Shown here: positions 20,991-30,887 of the stretch, one piece after another
Layout: the number at the start of each line of letters is the position of its first letter
Position numbering within the stretch: position 1 is the stretch's first letter
Origin: Multifurca ochricompacta
Taxonomy: Eukaryota > Basidiomycota > Agaricomycetes > Russulales > Russulaceae
DNA: 64,000 nucleotides
Reading direction: 5' to 3'
Assembly (NCBI GenBank): GCA_022496185.1
Contig: WTXG01000013.1
Coordinates: 124,001-188,000 of the forward strand
Notes under the pieces: generated by a model
What the model saw: only the letters and a program-made list of their open reading frames with translations
What the model was told of the DNA's origin: nothing
The model's database searches: none
Position numbers and translations under genes: made by a program

Positions 20991-21587
20991 CTACTTCCTG
21001 GGTGCCTGGGGATGTCGTAAGTGGAACTCTGTGATCAAGTCTGGGGCAAAGATATTCCCGGCTGGTTCCCATGAATTGTCAGAGTCTGGGAATCCCTTCC
21101 ACTTGATCAGGTAATGTAGTTTGCGCCCTCGGCCGCGATAAGCGGAGTTCATAATCCACTCCACTTCCCACTCTGCTTCTCCATTGACTAATTCCGGTGG
21201 AGGTCTTGGGAAGTTTTCCCCATGAATGGATGTTTCCTTGTATGGTGTTAGAAGCTTCGCATGGAAGACTGGGTGGATCTTCCATGTGGGGGGGAGTTCG
21301 AGTTTGTATGACACATCCAATAATTTCCTTGTGATTCGGAAGGGTCCGTGACGTCGGGGTGCCAACTTAGCCGTGGGGTGCGATGTATGGATGTGCTTCC
21401 CTTCCAGCCAGACCTGTTCATCAACTCGATAAGGTGTGAATTTCGAGGGTTTATCCGATAAGGTCCGCTGTGCCTTTAACAGGTTTTCATTGGCTGATTT
21501 CCGGATCTCATCCCATTGGCTGAGTCACTGTGCAGTCGTGGGGACATTTGTCGGCTTATCAGTCCATGTGGTGCGTGGTACCCAGCC
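20991..21587 (-). pseudogene. Element 5 pol: integrase C-terminus and chromodomain
   Basis: The end of the pol polyprotein. The integrase C-terminal module (SANENLLKAQ, then KLAPRRHGPFRITRKLL near 21310-21370) is followed by a chromodomain (LHYLIKWKGFPDSDNSWEP near 21060-21120). The stop is at 20991. It joins hAT-N2 copy 1 at 21588 exactly after the codons for MGWVPRTT in the element's direction. One stop interrupts near 21526. The catalytic core that should precede it is inverted at 23157-23643. Confidence 0.9.
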
Positions 21588-21900
21588 TAGGGCCTAGCAC
21601 GAGTGCACTCGTGAGTTACCCGGATCCGAACTCGTGGGTATTTCGATTAGATAATCCCATACTCGGATCCGCATGAGTATGTTCCCACGGATCACCCGGA
21701 GCCACGAGTCCTATACTCGCACGGATCCGAGTACTCGTGGGTATACTCGTAGGTTTACTTGTAAGGTTTGAGGCAGCCAGAGATCTTCATCTTGCATACA
21801 CAGAAAGAATATATATATTACTACAATCCCACGAAGTTTCAAGTCAGATCATGCATCCGATCCAAAATAAAACAAGAATCAGTTACAATATCTATAGAAA

Positions 21901-21947
21901 TGCGAAAAAACGCGAAAAAACGCGAAAAAACGCGAAAAAACGCGAAG
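21901..21947 (+). repeat. CGCGAAAAAA short tandem array in hAT-N2 copy 1
   Basis: About four and a half copies of a 10-bp CGCGAAAAAA unit. The mirrored array lies at about 24854-24900 in copy 2. It gives rise to a spurious lysine/arginine-rich reading frame. Confidence 0.8.
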
Positions 21948-22056
21948 TGTGGGGCGCGCCGATCGGACCATGCATTGCCTTCCTATCTAGGAAGGTAGGC
22001 TTAAGAATGCACGCGTCGGCACACGTCGGTACAGAGATGCCGGGATCACGCCTAAT

Positions 22057-22790
22057 TGATAAGATCAAAAACGCGTTCACAATTAATTAGATACTTAGGA
22101 TATACATCTAAGTGATAAGATCAAAAATGTGTTCACAGTTAATTAGATACTTGGGATATACATCTAATACAAGTGATAAGATCAAAATGCGTTCACAATT
22201 AATTAGATACTTGGGATGTACATCTAAGTGATAAGATCAAAAATGCGTTCACATTTAATTAGATACTTAGGATATACATCTAATACAAGTGATAAGATCA
22301 AAAATGCGTTCACAATTAATTAGATACTTAGGATGTACATCTAAGTGATAAGATCAAAAATGCGTTCACAATTAATTAGATACTTGGGATGTACATCTAA
22401 GTGATAAGATCAAAAATGCGTTCACAATTAATTAGATACTTAGGATGTACATCTAAGTGATAAGATCGAAAACGCGTTCACAATTAATTAGATACTTAGG
22501 ATGTACATCTAAGTGATAAGATCAAAAATGCGTTCACAATTAATTAGATACTTGGAATATACATCTAAGTGATAAGATCAAAAACGCGTTCACAGTTAAT
22601 TAGATACTTAGGATATACATCTAATACAAGTGATAAGATCAAAAATGCGTTCACAATTAATTAGATACTTGGGATGTACATCTAAGTGATAAGATCAAAA
22701 ATGCGTTCACAATTAATTAGATACTAAAGATATACATCTAAGATAATATAAGTGATAAGATCAAAACGCGTTCACAATTAAATAGATACA
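22057..22790 (+). repeat. Minisatellite of hAT-N2 copy 1 (56-64 bp unit)
   Basis: Thirteen tandem units each contain GATAAGATCAAAAATGCG, TTCACAATTAATTAGATAC and TTAGGATGTACATCTAAGT. Units are mostly 56-57 bp, and some are extended by TACAAG. Spacing is a direct tandem array with no unique spacers, so it is not a CRISPR array. Confidence 0.93.
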
Positions 22791-22850
22791 AGTGATAAAA
22801 TCAATTCTGCATAACCCTATATATAATATATTGTGTGTCTTTACCAGTGA

Positions 22851-22926
22851 GGCTGGGTGGCTTAGTGGTTAGAGCACTGGACTGAGCTTGTTCCCGGAGG
22901 TCTTAGGTTCAATCCATGTTTCAGCC
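22851..22926 (+). other. tRNA-like 76-nt segment (RNA polymerase III A and B box) in hAT-N2 copy 1
   Basis: The segment has tRNA length. Its ends GGCTGGG and TTCAGCC pair with two G-U wobbles. It has an A-box-like TGGCTTAGTGGTTAGAGC forming a D-arm and a B-box-like GGTTCAATCC. The anticodon and T stems pair poorly, so a functional tRNA is unlikely. It may be a SINE-type head or decayed tRNA captured by the transposon. The mirrored copy is at 23874-23949. Confidence 0.45.
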
Positions 22927-23156
22927 ATTTCTGTTCTAGGTTGATGAGCCTAGTAAAAAAATAATTTTATATAATAATATTCCCACGAGTATTCCGCGAG
23001 TACCCGTGCGGGTACCTGGGGTGCCAAAATCAATACCCGGATCCGCATGAATATTTTCCCACGGATCACCCGGATCCGCGAGTATCAATACCCGCGAGTT
23101 TTCCCACGGTTCTACTCAAAAAACTCACGAGTTACCCGGACTCGTGCTATGCCCTA

Positions 23157-23643
23157 CTCCCACCACATCTTTGCCATTCCAAATGATTGCCATGGATTTC
23201 ATAGTCAAATTACCCAACTCTAGAGGCTTTGACTCCATTTTGACCATCACTGACCACGACTACTCCAAAGCAGCGCTCTTCATACCGTGCAAGGAGTCCA
23301 TCACAGTGGAGGGAGTGGCTAAGCTCTACCTTGACCACGTTTATCGACACTATGGTCTCCCAGAAAAGATTATCTCTGACCGAGACCCACGCTTCACTTC
23401 GACATTCGCCAGAGCGTTATGCAAGGTTCTGGACATACAGCAGAATATCTCGACAGCCTACCACCCCCAAACAGACGGACAGTCAGAGCATACCAATCAA
23501 TGGTTGGAGCAATACCTCCGATTCTGGTGCAACGGACGACAGGACGACTGGGCAGACTGGCTGGCAACGGCGGAGTTTGCACACAACTCCTGGCCTAATG
23601 GCACAACAAGAACCCCCCCATTTTCCCTTATCATGGGCTGGGT
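23157..23643 (+). pseudogene. Inverted piece of element 5 integrase (DDE core)
   Basis: This 487-bp piece encodes the integrase catalytic core on the plus strand: AMDFIVKLPNSRGFDSIL near 23190-23240, ISDRDPRFTSTFARAL near 23370-23415, and QSEHTNQWLEQYLRFW near 23480-23530. It ends at SLIMGW. The rest of element 5 is on the minus strand. The piece fits exactly between the PITPT codons at about 25213 and the VPRTT codons at 21587 if it is turned round. It is bounded by the two hAT-N2 copies. Its frame is open throughout, so the inversion is probably recent relative to the element's decay. Confidence 0.95.
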
Positions 23644-23873
23644 TAGGGCATAGCACGAGTCCGGGTAACTCGCGAGTTTTTTGAGTAGAACCGTGGGAAA
23701 ACTCGCGGGTATTGATACTCGCGGATCCGGGTGATCCGTGGGAAAATATTCATGCGGATCCGGGTATTGATTTTGGCACCCCAGGTACCCGCACGGGTAC
23801 TCGCGGAATACTCGTGGGAATATTATTATATAAAATTATTTTTTTACTAGGCTCGTCAACCTAGAACAGAAAT

Positions 23874-23949
23874 GGCTGAAACATGGATTGAACCTAAGAC
23901 CTCCAGGAACAAGCTCAGTCCAGTGCTCTAACCACTAAGCCACCCAGCC
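23874..23949 (-). other. tRNA-like segment in hAT-N2 copy 2
   Basis: The reverse-complement counterpart of 22851-22926, with the same A- and B-box-like blocks. It differs from that segment at one CpG-type position that I could see. Confidence 0.45.
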
Positions 23950-24009
23950 TCACTGGTAAAGACACACAATATATTATATATAGGGTTATGCAGAATTGAT
24001 TTTATCACT

Positions 24010-24743
24010 TGTATCTATTTAATTGTGAACGCGTTTTGATCTTATCACTTATATTATCTTAGATGTATATCTTTAGTATCTAATTAATTGTGAACGCATT
24101 TTTGATCTTATCACTTAGATGTACATCCCAAGTATCTAATTAATTGTGAACGCATTTTTGATCTTATCACTTGTATTAGATGTATATCCTAAGTATCTAA
24201 TTAACTGTGAACGCGTTTTTGATCTTATCACTTAGATGTATATTCCAAGTATCTAATTAATTGTGAACGCATTTTTGATCTTATCACTTAGATGTACATC
24301 CTAAGTATCTAATTAATTGTGAACGCGTTTTCGATCTTATCACTTAGATGTACATCCTAAGTATCTAATTAATTGTGAACGCATTTTTGATCTTATCACT
24401 TAGATGTACATCCCAAGTATCTAATTAATTGTGAACGCATTTTTGATCTTATCACTTAGATGTACATCCTAAGTATCTAATTAATTGTGAACGCATTTTT
24501 GATCTTATCACTTGTATTAGATGTATATCCTAAGTATCTAATTAAATGTGAACGCATTTTTGATCTTATCACTTAGATGTACATCCCAAGTATCTAATTA
24601 ATTGTGAACGCATTTTGATCTTATCACTTGTATTAGATGTATATCCCAAGTATCTAATTAACTGTGAACACATTTTTGATCTTATCACTTAGATGTATAT
24701 CCTAAGTATCTAATTAATTGTGAACGCGTTTTTGATCTTATCA
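24010..24743 (-). repeat. Minisatellite of hAT-N2 copy 2
   Basis: The mirror image of 22057-22790, with the same unit order and the same thirteen units. The duplication of the whole element is therefore recent or homogenised. Confidence 0.92.
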
Positions 24744-25212
24744 ATTAGGCGTGATCCCGGCATCTCTGTACCGACGTGTGCCGACGCGTGCATTCTTAAG
24801 CCTACCTTCCTAGATAGGAAGGCAATGCATGGTCCGATCGGCGCGCCCCACACTTCGCGTTTTTTCGCGTTTTTTCGCGTTTTTTCGCGTTTTTTCGCAT
24901 TTCTATAGATATTGTAACTGATTCTTGTTTTATTTTGGATCGGATGCATGATCTGACTTGAAACTTCGTGGGATTGTAGTAATATATATATTCTTTCTGT
25001 GTATGCAAGATGAAGATCTCTGGCTGCCTCAAACCTTACAAGTAAACCTACGAGTATACCCACGAGTACTCGGATCCGTGTGAGTATAGGACTCGTGGCT
25101 CCGGGTGATCCGTGGGAACATACTCATGCGGATCCGAGTATGGGATTATCTAATCGAAATACCCACGAGTTCGGATCCGGGTAACTCACGAGTGCACTCG
25201 TGCTAGGCCCTA

Positions 25213-26735
25213 GGTGGGAGTAATAGGAAGCATTGCCGGAGGGTGCGGGTGTGTATTCACTTTATTAGCTTGGCAGTCCGCGCATCCCTTCACATAGTCT
25301 TTGACATCCTTTTTCATGTTGGGCCACCAGTAGTCCCGTTTGGCGAGGGCATAAGTATTGGCAATGCCTGGGTGACCAGCAGAAGGGAGGTCATGGTGAA
25401 AATGGATCACCCCCCTCTTAATGTTGTCGCCACCAGTGACAACGAGTCGGTCTCCATCCTTCCACCAAAGACCATTAATCTCTTTCAGGTTGTGGGCATC
25501 AGCCCACGAGCGGCATAGTTCTGGGTTCATATTTTGTGAGACTTGTGCCCACAGATCCATGTCGTGGAGGCTGACTATGGCTGTCTTCGCGAACACCTCT
25601 TCAGGGAGGACAGTTACGTGGTCATTATCGTCTTCCCCTGTATGCATGTCTGGCCTTCGTGATAGTGCATCTGCTCGCGCATTCTGACTTCCTGCAATGT
25701 GTTTCAGGGTAAAGTCATATTCCTCAAGTTCTAGGACTTCTCGTGCTATGCGTCAGCTGATCTTGTGGGGTTCCTTCCAGTATAACAGGTTAGAATGATC
25801 AGTGTAGATGACTGTTTTATGAGGATTCCCTGCAAGGTATGGTCGCCAATGTCGTAGTGCCTTGACTATGGCTAGGAGTTCCCTATCCCAAATGTCGTAA
25901 TTCCGTTCCGCAGATGAAAAGGTTTCTGAGTAGTATGCCACTGGGTGCGGTACTTGCGAATTGTCCCTTTGATACAATACTGCTCCATTCGCGAAATGGG
26001 AGGCGTCTACTTCTAGCTCGAAGGGGCGACTCAGGTCAGGTTGAATGAGTACCGGTTCTGAGCCAACCAGGTCCCTAATCCGTTCGAATGCTTGTTGTTG
26101 TTCAGTACTCCAATGCCATGGCACATCCTTCTTCAGGAGGTCATTTAGGGGTCGTGCTATGCCTGAGAATCCTTTAACGAAACGCCAGTAGAAGTTACAG
26201 AACCCAATAAAGGATTGGACATCCTTGACACAAATTGGTGTTGGCCATTCCCGAATTCCTTGTACCTTGACAGGGTCCATGCGCACTTGTCCTCCCTCCA
26301 GAATCACTCCCAAGTACTCAACACTCTGTTGTTCAAAGGAGCATTTTGCAGGTTTGAGGTATAAATCGTGTTCATGCAATATGTCTAGTACCTGATGTAC
26401 TCATTCTCGGTGGTGATTCAAATCGTTGGCGGTGGCAACCAAGATGTCGTCCATGTAGACTACCACTTCGCCAGTGAGGATGAGGTCTCGGAAGATGTGA
26501 TTCATCATGGATTGGAACGTTGCCGGTGAATTTGTGAGTCCGAAGAACATGACATTCGGTTCGAACAATCCTTGGTTCGTTTTGAATGCCACTTTGCATT
26601 GGTCGCCTTCCTTGATTCTAACATTGTTGTAACCCCATCGTACGTCCATCTTTGAAAAGAGGGATTTATCCCGCATGGTGTCAATGAGTTCAGAAATGAG
26701 AGGCAAGGGATAGGCGTTTTTTACAGTATACATAT
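25213..26735 (-). pseudogene. Element 5 pol: RT, RNase H and N-terminal integrase
   Basis: Minus-strand pol between LTR-D and hAT-N2 copy 2. The RT palm with intact YMDD ([14 protein letters not shown] near 26430-26470), thumb and RNase H (FELEVDASHFANGAVLYQRD near 25970-26020) follow one another. The integrase HHCC region comes next (HFHHDLPSAGHPG near 25360-25400, CADCQANK near 25270). An in-frame TGA follows HKIS at about 25753, where sister copies read Arg (CGA to TGA), and another lies near 26402. Element 5 thus has an intact RT active site but not an intact polyprotein. Confidence 0.93.
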
Positions 26736-27447
26736 TGTACGATCATGAGACCGTATGAGTTCGTTGCGGAGAAAGGTTCCGCGAGAAGAGGGAAAGAGAA
26801 GAAGATGCTGAAGTCGTCGAAAGTGCTGATGCGCCGAAATGCTTGATATGCCGAAATGCGTCGATATGTCAAATACGTCGAAGGCTTGCTGGCTTTGGCT
26901 GTTTGCTGGCTTTTTCTGGCTTGCTGGCTTTGCTGCTGCTGGGTCCGCTGACCTTGGGCTTGTCGTCGTCATGATGGTTGCTTTAGCACTCAAAAGGAGA
27001 AAGAGAGAGAGAGAGAATGACCGTAGATTGTGCTTCTGCTCGGTGATCTTACTACAAGCAAGTATGTACCTTTAAATACCTGTAGAGAGACCTAAGAGAA
27101 GGGCGGTGATGAAGTAGAATTTGTGAAGAAAGAGGTTAAAGCCTGAGAGGTGAGATGAAGAAGGCAATTAGGATGAAAAGGAATGAACGGGAAGGCGGCC
27201 CGGAACGCAAGCAGTCTAAAGATAATGTTTCGTGCTATGTATCGATCGCATTTATATCGTATCAGAGACAGTCAGAAACTAAGGTCGAATTAACGTCAGA
27301 ATGTTTTATTAGCAGAAATTATAATGAAGAAAGCGAACTGGTCCAGCCAGAAGTGGTGACATTCGAGAGAGAGTGGATTGAAGGCGTGAGGAGGTAATGC
27401 GGGCCGGAGTGGATGGTTTCGGGCTCAGAGCTCACGCTATTCCTACA
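26736..27447. mobile_element. Solo LTR-like insertion (LTR-D) in RT of element 5
   Basis: The 712-bp unit starts TGTACGATC and ends ATTCCTACA, and interrupts RT between codons conserved in element 2. ATAT flanks both sides (26732-26735 and 27448-27451); a 5-bp ATATT reading is also possible if the first T belongs to the target. It contains a GA microsatellite near 27003-27018 and CTGGCTTGCTGGCTTTG-type repeats near 26885-26935. No relative is present in the window, so the family is unknown. Confidence 0.7.
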
Positions 27448-28380
27448 ATATTGATTTTCCAGTAGTCCTGGACTGGTCGCAGCTTGCCGTCCTTCTTTTT
27501 GATAAAGAAGAAGGGTGAAGCATACTGCGACTTGGACAGGTGAATGTATCCCTTGGCTAAGTGTTCCTCAAGGAATTCAGTGAGTGCCACCTGTTCAGTT
27601 TGGGACAGTGGATAGACTTTACAGTCTATAGCAGCCGGCGTGTCTGGGAGGAGGTCAATGGCATGGTCCCATGGTCGCTTTGGGGGAAAGCGATGTGATT
27701 CTTCCTCGGAGAATACCTTCCAGTGCCGCTGATAGACACTCGGTACTACGTCATGGTAAGTCTTCTCTGCTTGTCCCTGCACAGCCTTCTGGGCCAGTTC
27801 CAATGCTTTGGTGGTGTAACATTGACCAGGGTCATCCCTTTCTTTTGTTTGTGTGGTTCTGATTACTGGATGCCTGATTGCATAATCATAACCCAGCGAC
27901 GTGATAATGGTTGGGTACGAGTCCTTATCCATGGTCGCATCAGCCCAATTAATCTTTGGTTCAAAAGCCGCAAGCCATGGATATCCCAAGATGAGGTCCT
28001 CTTCTCCTAGATCCGTAATTAAGAAGCGAATGGTCTTCATTGCCTCTCCAACCTGGACCTTTAGGTCTGTATAATGGGTGATCTTTCCGGCGCGATTAGC
28101 CGTTCCATCAATATTCCAAATGTTCTTTTCCTGGGGAAGTGCCAGTCTTCCCAGACCCATTGTTCGTACTAGTCATGGATGAATAAAATTATCTGTGGCT
28201 CCGGAGTCCACTAAGATATCTTGGTCGGCCGTCCTCTGTGTAGTTTCAAAATGTACTGGTATTTTCAATGACTTGAATCGACTAGCATACACAGAGGTAA
28301 CATGGAGTGCTTGTGCCCAGGCCGATGGGTTTGAGCCTAACAAAAATCCTTTTTCGCAAAAGCTTTTTCTACCAAAATAG
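27448..28380 (-). pseudogene. Element 5 pol: aspartic protease and RT N-terminus
   Basis: Minus-strand 5' part of pol. A retropepsin-type aspartic protease shows the DSGATDNFIHP active-site motif near 28170-28205 and DLILGYPWL near 27975-28000. The linker and RT fingers end in FFFIKKKDGKLRPVQDY near 27470-27525. A stop follows NFIHP near 28175. The frame begins inside the gag end and is -1 relative to gag. The protease would cut Gag-Pol in particles. Confidence 0.9.
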
Positions 28381-29848
28381 CACGTACTTCCTTGCTTTCC
28401 TTCATCATATTAGCCCATATATCCTGGGCCTTCTCTTCCTTTGATCTTTTGTCTACAGTGGGCGGGTTATTCTGAGCGGGGCTTTCTGGTGTGACGGTTG
28501 CCGCCGCCGCACATGCTCCTTTCTTGGGACAATCTCGAGACATATGTCCTAGTGCCCTGCAGCGGAAGCATCGTCCTTCCTTCATTAATGCCTGCCACTT
28601 GTCTTCTGTGAGTGCTGCCCGAGCTCGGGCTCAATCCACAGAGGTATCCATAGCGTTTGGATCCCGCTGCATATGATGGGCAGGTTTTACTCTGAAGGCG
28701 GCCTTCCACTGGTCTCGGGTTTTTCCCTTCTTGGTGTCGACTCCGAATCATGTCTGGAAGTCCAAATAGTCCTGTTGCTGCCATCGGGCAGCATCAACCC
28801 AAGTGTCCCAATCGTGGGGATGATGGAACTGTATGATGTTTTTGACCAAGGGGTTGGGCAGCCCTTGCGAGAAGAGGTCTAGTGTGGCCTCCTCATCTGT
28901 GTCGTAGCCGGCCCTATTGGCCAGACTTCTGAACTTGGCGACGTATGCATCTAGTTCGCCTTTCTCCATCCTGAGGGACTTCAACTCCCGGGCTGCCTTC
29001 TGCTTGGCTTGCCCGTCTGTGAAGGCATCTTTGAACCTTTTGGCGATGGTCTCCCAAAGGCCTTCACTTGTGGTACGACGCCTGCTCTCAACTTGTTCAT
29101 TCAGCCACTCCAACTGCTCCATGGTCCAATCGTCCACCGCATCCCCTCGGATCAAAGAGAGGAACAGATTGGCATGCTGGAACGGGTTGACAATCTGTGG
29201 AACATCATGGTTGAAGTTCTTGAAGGTCATGAACTCCAACATAAACTTTTTGCTCTGCGAGCGGTCTCCTGTGAATGTCTGGGGTAATACTCCCAACAGT
29301 CGTCCCGATGGGGGAGGAATGTTTGGAGGTGCCACAGGGGCTGGTGGGGCGGGGTCTGGGAGTTGGGTGGCGATGGTAGACATGGGTAGGTGAGGTAAGG
29401 TGATGGTTTCTGTAGACTGTACTGATATCTGGGGAGTTGTCAAAGCAGGGGCTCTGAATGTGACAACTGTGGGTGCAACCGGAAACGTAGTCGCTGCTAA
29501 TGCTGGTGCTTCTTCTTCACTAGGGTCTTCTACGTACTCCTCAGGTTCGGAGTCCATGACAATGGCCAGAGGGTTTTCTCTCCACGGGCCTAGTCCAAAT
29601 TCAGGTGGGGCAGGTCTGGTCGTGACCCAAGAGTTTCGACTATCTGAATATCGGATGCAGTACCAAACTCTTTTCTCGTCGTCATATTCTACCGGTTGGT
29701 ATCTTCCGTCGTGATAGACATAGTATCCAAACTCGGATTCAAAGTCTTTCCAGGCGGCAGAGCCAAGTACTTGCTGTGAAAGATTATTCTCGTCTCTGCG
29801 CTCAATGAGTTCTTCTCGGAAGAGGGTCTGACTGCGGCTGGAAGCCAC
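28337..29848 (-). pseudogene. Element 5 gag with zinc knuckle
   Basis: Gag starts at the ATG at 29848, 20 nt inside the 5' LTR. The first 366 codons are open (28748-29848): an acidic/proline-rich N terminus, then a Ty3-type capsid helical domain (LLGVLPQTFTGDRSQSKKF, then a region rich in LSLIRGDAVDDW). After TGA stops near 28745 and 28632, both CGA-derived by comparison with element 2, the same frame gives the nucleocapsid knuckle CFRCRALGHMSRDC near 28520-28575. It stops at 28337. Gag binds and packages element RNA. Confidence 0.92.
28342..28360 (-). other. Gag-pol overlap with candidate -1 slippage site
   Basis: On the minus strand gag reads GCG AAA AAG GAT TTT TGT TAG, while pol continues in the -1 frame through the same bases. 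The same arrangement occurs in element 2 at about 13216-13232 (GCC AAA AAG GAT TTT TGA). An A-rich AAAAAG run just before the gag stop is a plausible slippery site. The sequence shows the overlap but not the mechanism. Confidence 0.55.
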
Positions 29849-29854
29849 TGTGAG

Positions 29855-29865
29855 AGACTCAACTT
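29855..29865 (-). promoter_or_regulatory. Primer-binding site of element 5 (self-priming type)
   Basis: The minus strand reads AAGTTGAGTCT two bases inside the 5' LTR. It is perfectly complementary over 11 nt to AGACTCAACTT, located about 34 nt downstream of the LTR TATA box (19341-19331). This fits Tf1/sushi-style priming by the RNA 5' end and not tRNA priming. Confidence 0.68.
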
Positions 29866-29867
29866 GA

Positions 29868-30448
29868 TGTTACGTCCGGTGTGGGACGTTCCGCACGACT
29901 TGTGCGACAGCGTTGGTCAAGGGTTTCAGATAAGAGGTCAACAGGACCTCTTGGAGTTCTAGGGGATGAGTCAAAGTCAAAGGGGCTGTTCCCTAAGACG
30001 ATGTTAAGTGGAAAGTGCCAAAAGCACTGAGACGGTCAAGTCAGGAATTGCAAGGGGAAGTCCAAAAGACGAACACCAATGTATTCAATAAGTCAAGTCT
30101 AAGGTCTACAGCGTAGCTAAGACAGACTTATATATGTAAATGGATGGGCGCCTATAGATAAGGATATCGGAGTCATGTGGGCCCAAAGATACAAAAGCAG
30201 ATGGCGTAAAGCCTGGCTTCTGATAGGGGATTAAGTAAATGTCTGGTCGTAAAGATAAGAAGATAAGAGAAGACAAGCATAGACAAAGGATAGGTACACA
30301 GGTCCAAACAACAGTCACGGGGATGGAAGCAATGCATGTGAGGGGTCCCAGGAGGGAGACGTAATGAGGAAGTGAAGGGTTGGTGGGCGAGTGGGGTCCT
30401 GGTTGGGGAGAGTGAAGAAAATAGGGCTGCTGGGCCCTGTTCGTAACA
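29868..30448 (-). repeat. 5' LTR of element 5
   Basis: The 581-bp partner of 19109-19689. At 30090-30100 the self-priming block reads AAGTCAAGTCT where the 3' LTR has AAGTTGAGTCT. This is explained by opposite-strand deamination of an original TCGA. Confidence 0.94.
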
Positions 30449-30887
30449 TGCTGCTCATAGGACCAACCCCCTTTGCCGCCATTTACACCTAACCTGCCAG
30501 TGGTTCTGCTGCTACACTGTTGGATGTACACCACCCTTCCTTGTTGCCTTGGCTTATGCCTTGGCCAGTACCCCTGTCCCTGTGCTTGACACCCATAGGA
30601 TCTCTGACACTGTCCCTGCCAAACCTGACTCTGCACACAAGACGACTTTGGCTTGTATTTGCCCCTCCAGACCACATGACCTGTAGGCACATGACATGGA
30701 CTCAAAGCCATGACCTGTCATGTGACCCTTGACCACATGACCTCAGACCATGTGACTCCCTTTGACCATGTGACCTTGGGCTTTGATCATGACCCCTTAG
30801 ATCATCTGACCCATCAGTCACTTGACCCTCTTCTCTGACTCCTGTGGGAGTATTCCCACACTGATCTGACTCCTGTGGGACCTGTCA

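Larger units (their letters stand above)
21588..23156 (+). mobile_element. hAT-type non-autonomous element hAT-N2, copy 1
   Basis: The 1569-bp element has terminal inverted repeats TAGGGCCTAGCACGAG and CTCGTGCTATGCCCTA. Subterminal regions are rich in CGGATCCG and GAGTAC-type short repeats, typical of hAT transposase-binding ends. Left flank ACCCAGCC (21580-21587); right flank CTCCCACC (23157-23164). These differ from each other, but each is the reverse complement of a flank of copy 2, as expected after inversion between the copies. It contains a minisatellite and a tRNA-like segment and no plausible transposase. hAT assignment rests on TIR sequence and 8-bp duplications. Confidence 0.88.
23644..25212 (-). 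mobile_element. hAT-type non-autonomous element hAT-N2, copy 2
   Basis: The 1569-bp reverse complement of copy 1 is the same length and nearly identical. The few differences I found by eye are CpG-type transitions. Left flank GGCTGGGT (23636-23643); right flank GGTGGGAG (25213-25220). These are the reverse complements of copy 1's left and right flanks respectively. The minisatellite mirror is at about 24010-24743. Confidence 0.9.
19109..30448 (-). mobile_element. Ty3/gypsy chromovirus Gyp-B, element 5 (best-preserved copy)
   Basis: A complete minus-strand element has 581-bp LTRs (19109-19689 and 29868-30448) and a perfect 5-bp target duplication TGCTG (19104-19108 and 30449-30453) within LTR-A copy A3. 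Order in its own direction: 5' LTR, primer-binding site, gag, protease, RT, RNase H, integrase, chromodomain, third ORF, polypurine tract, 3' LTR. Later events are a solo LTR-D in RT (26736-27447) and two inverted hAT-N2 copies with the intervening integrase piece flipped (21588-25212). Without these it would be about 7 kb. Confidence 0.95.

Noticed and set aside
21737..22090. Lysine/arginine-rich 117-codon frame, also at 24710-25063
   Set aside because: It is generated by the CGCGAAAAAA array in hAT-N2 and matches no transposase features.
22057..22790. Regular repeats that could be taken for a CRISPR array
   Set aside because: Units are directly abutting 56-64 bp minisatellite copies without unique spacers, lie inside a fungal hAT element and are mirrored in its second copy.
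22851..22926. Functional tRNA gene
   Set aside because: Length and internal boxes fit, but the anticodon and T stems do not pair and no standard anticodon loop can be drawn. Kept only as tRNA-like.
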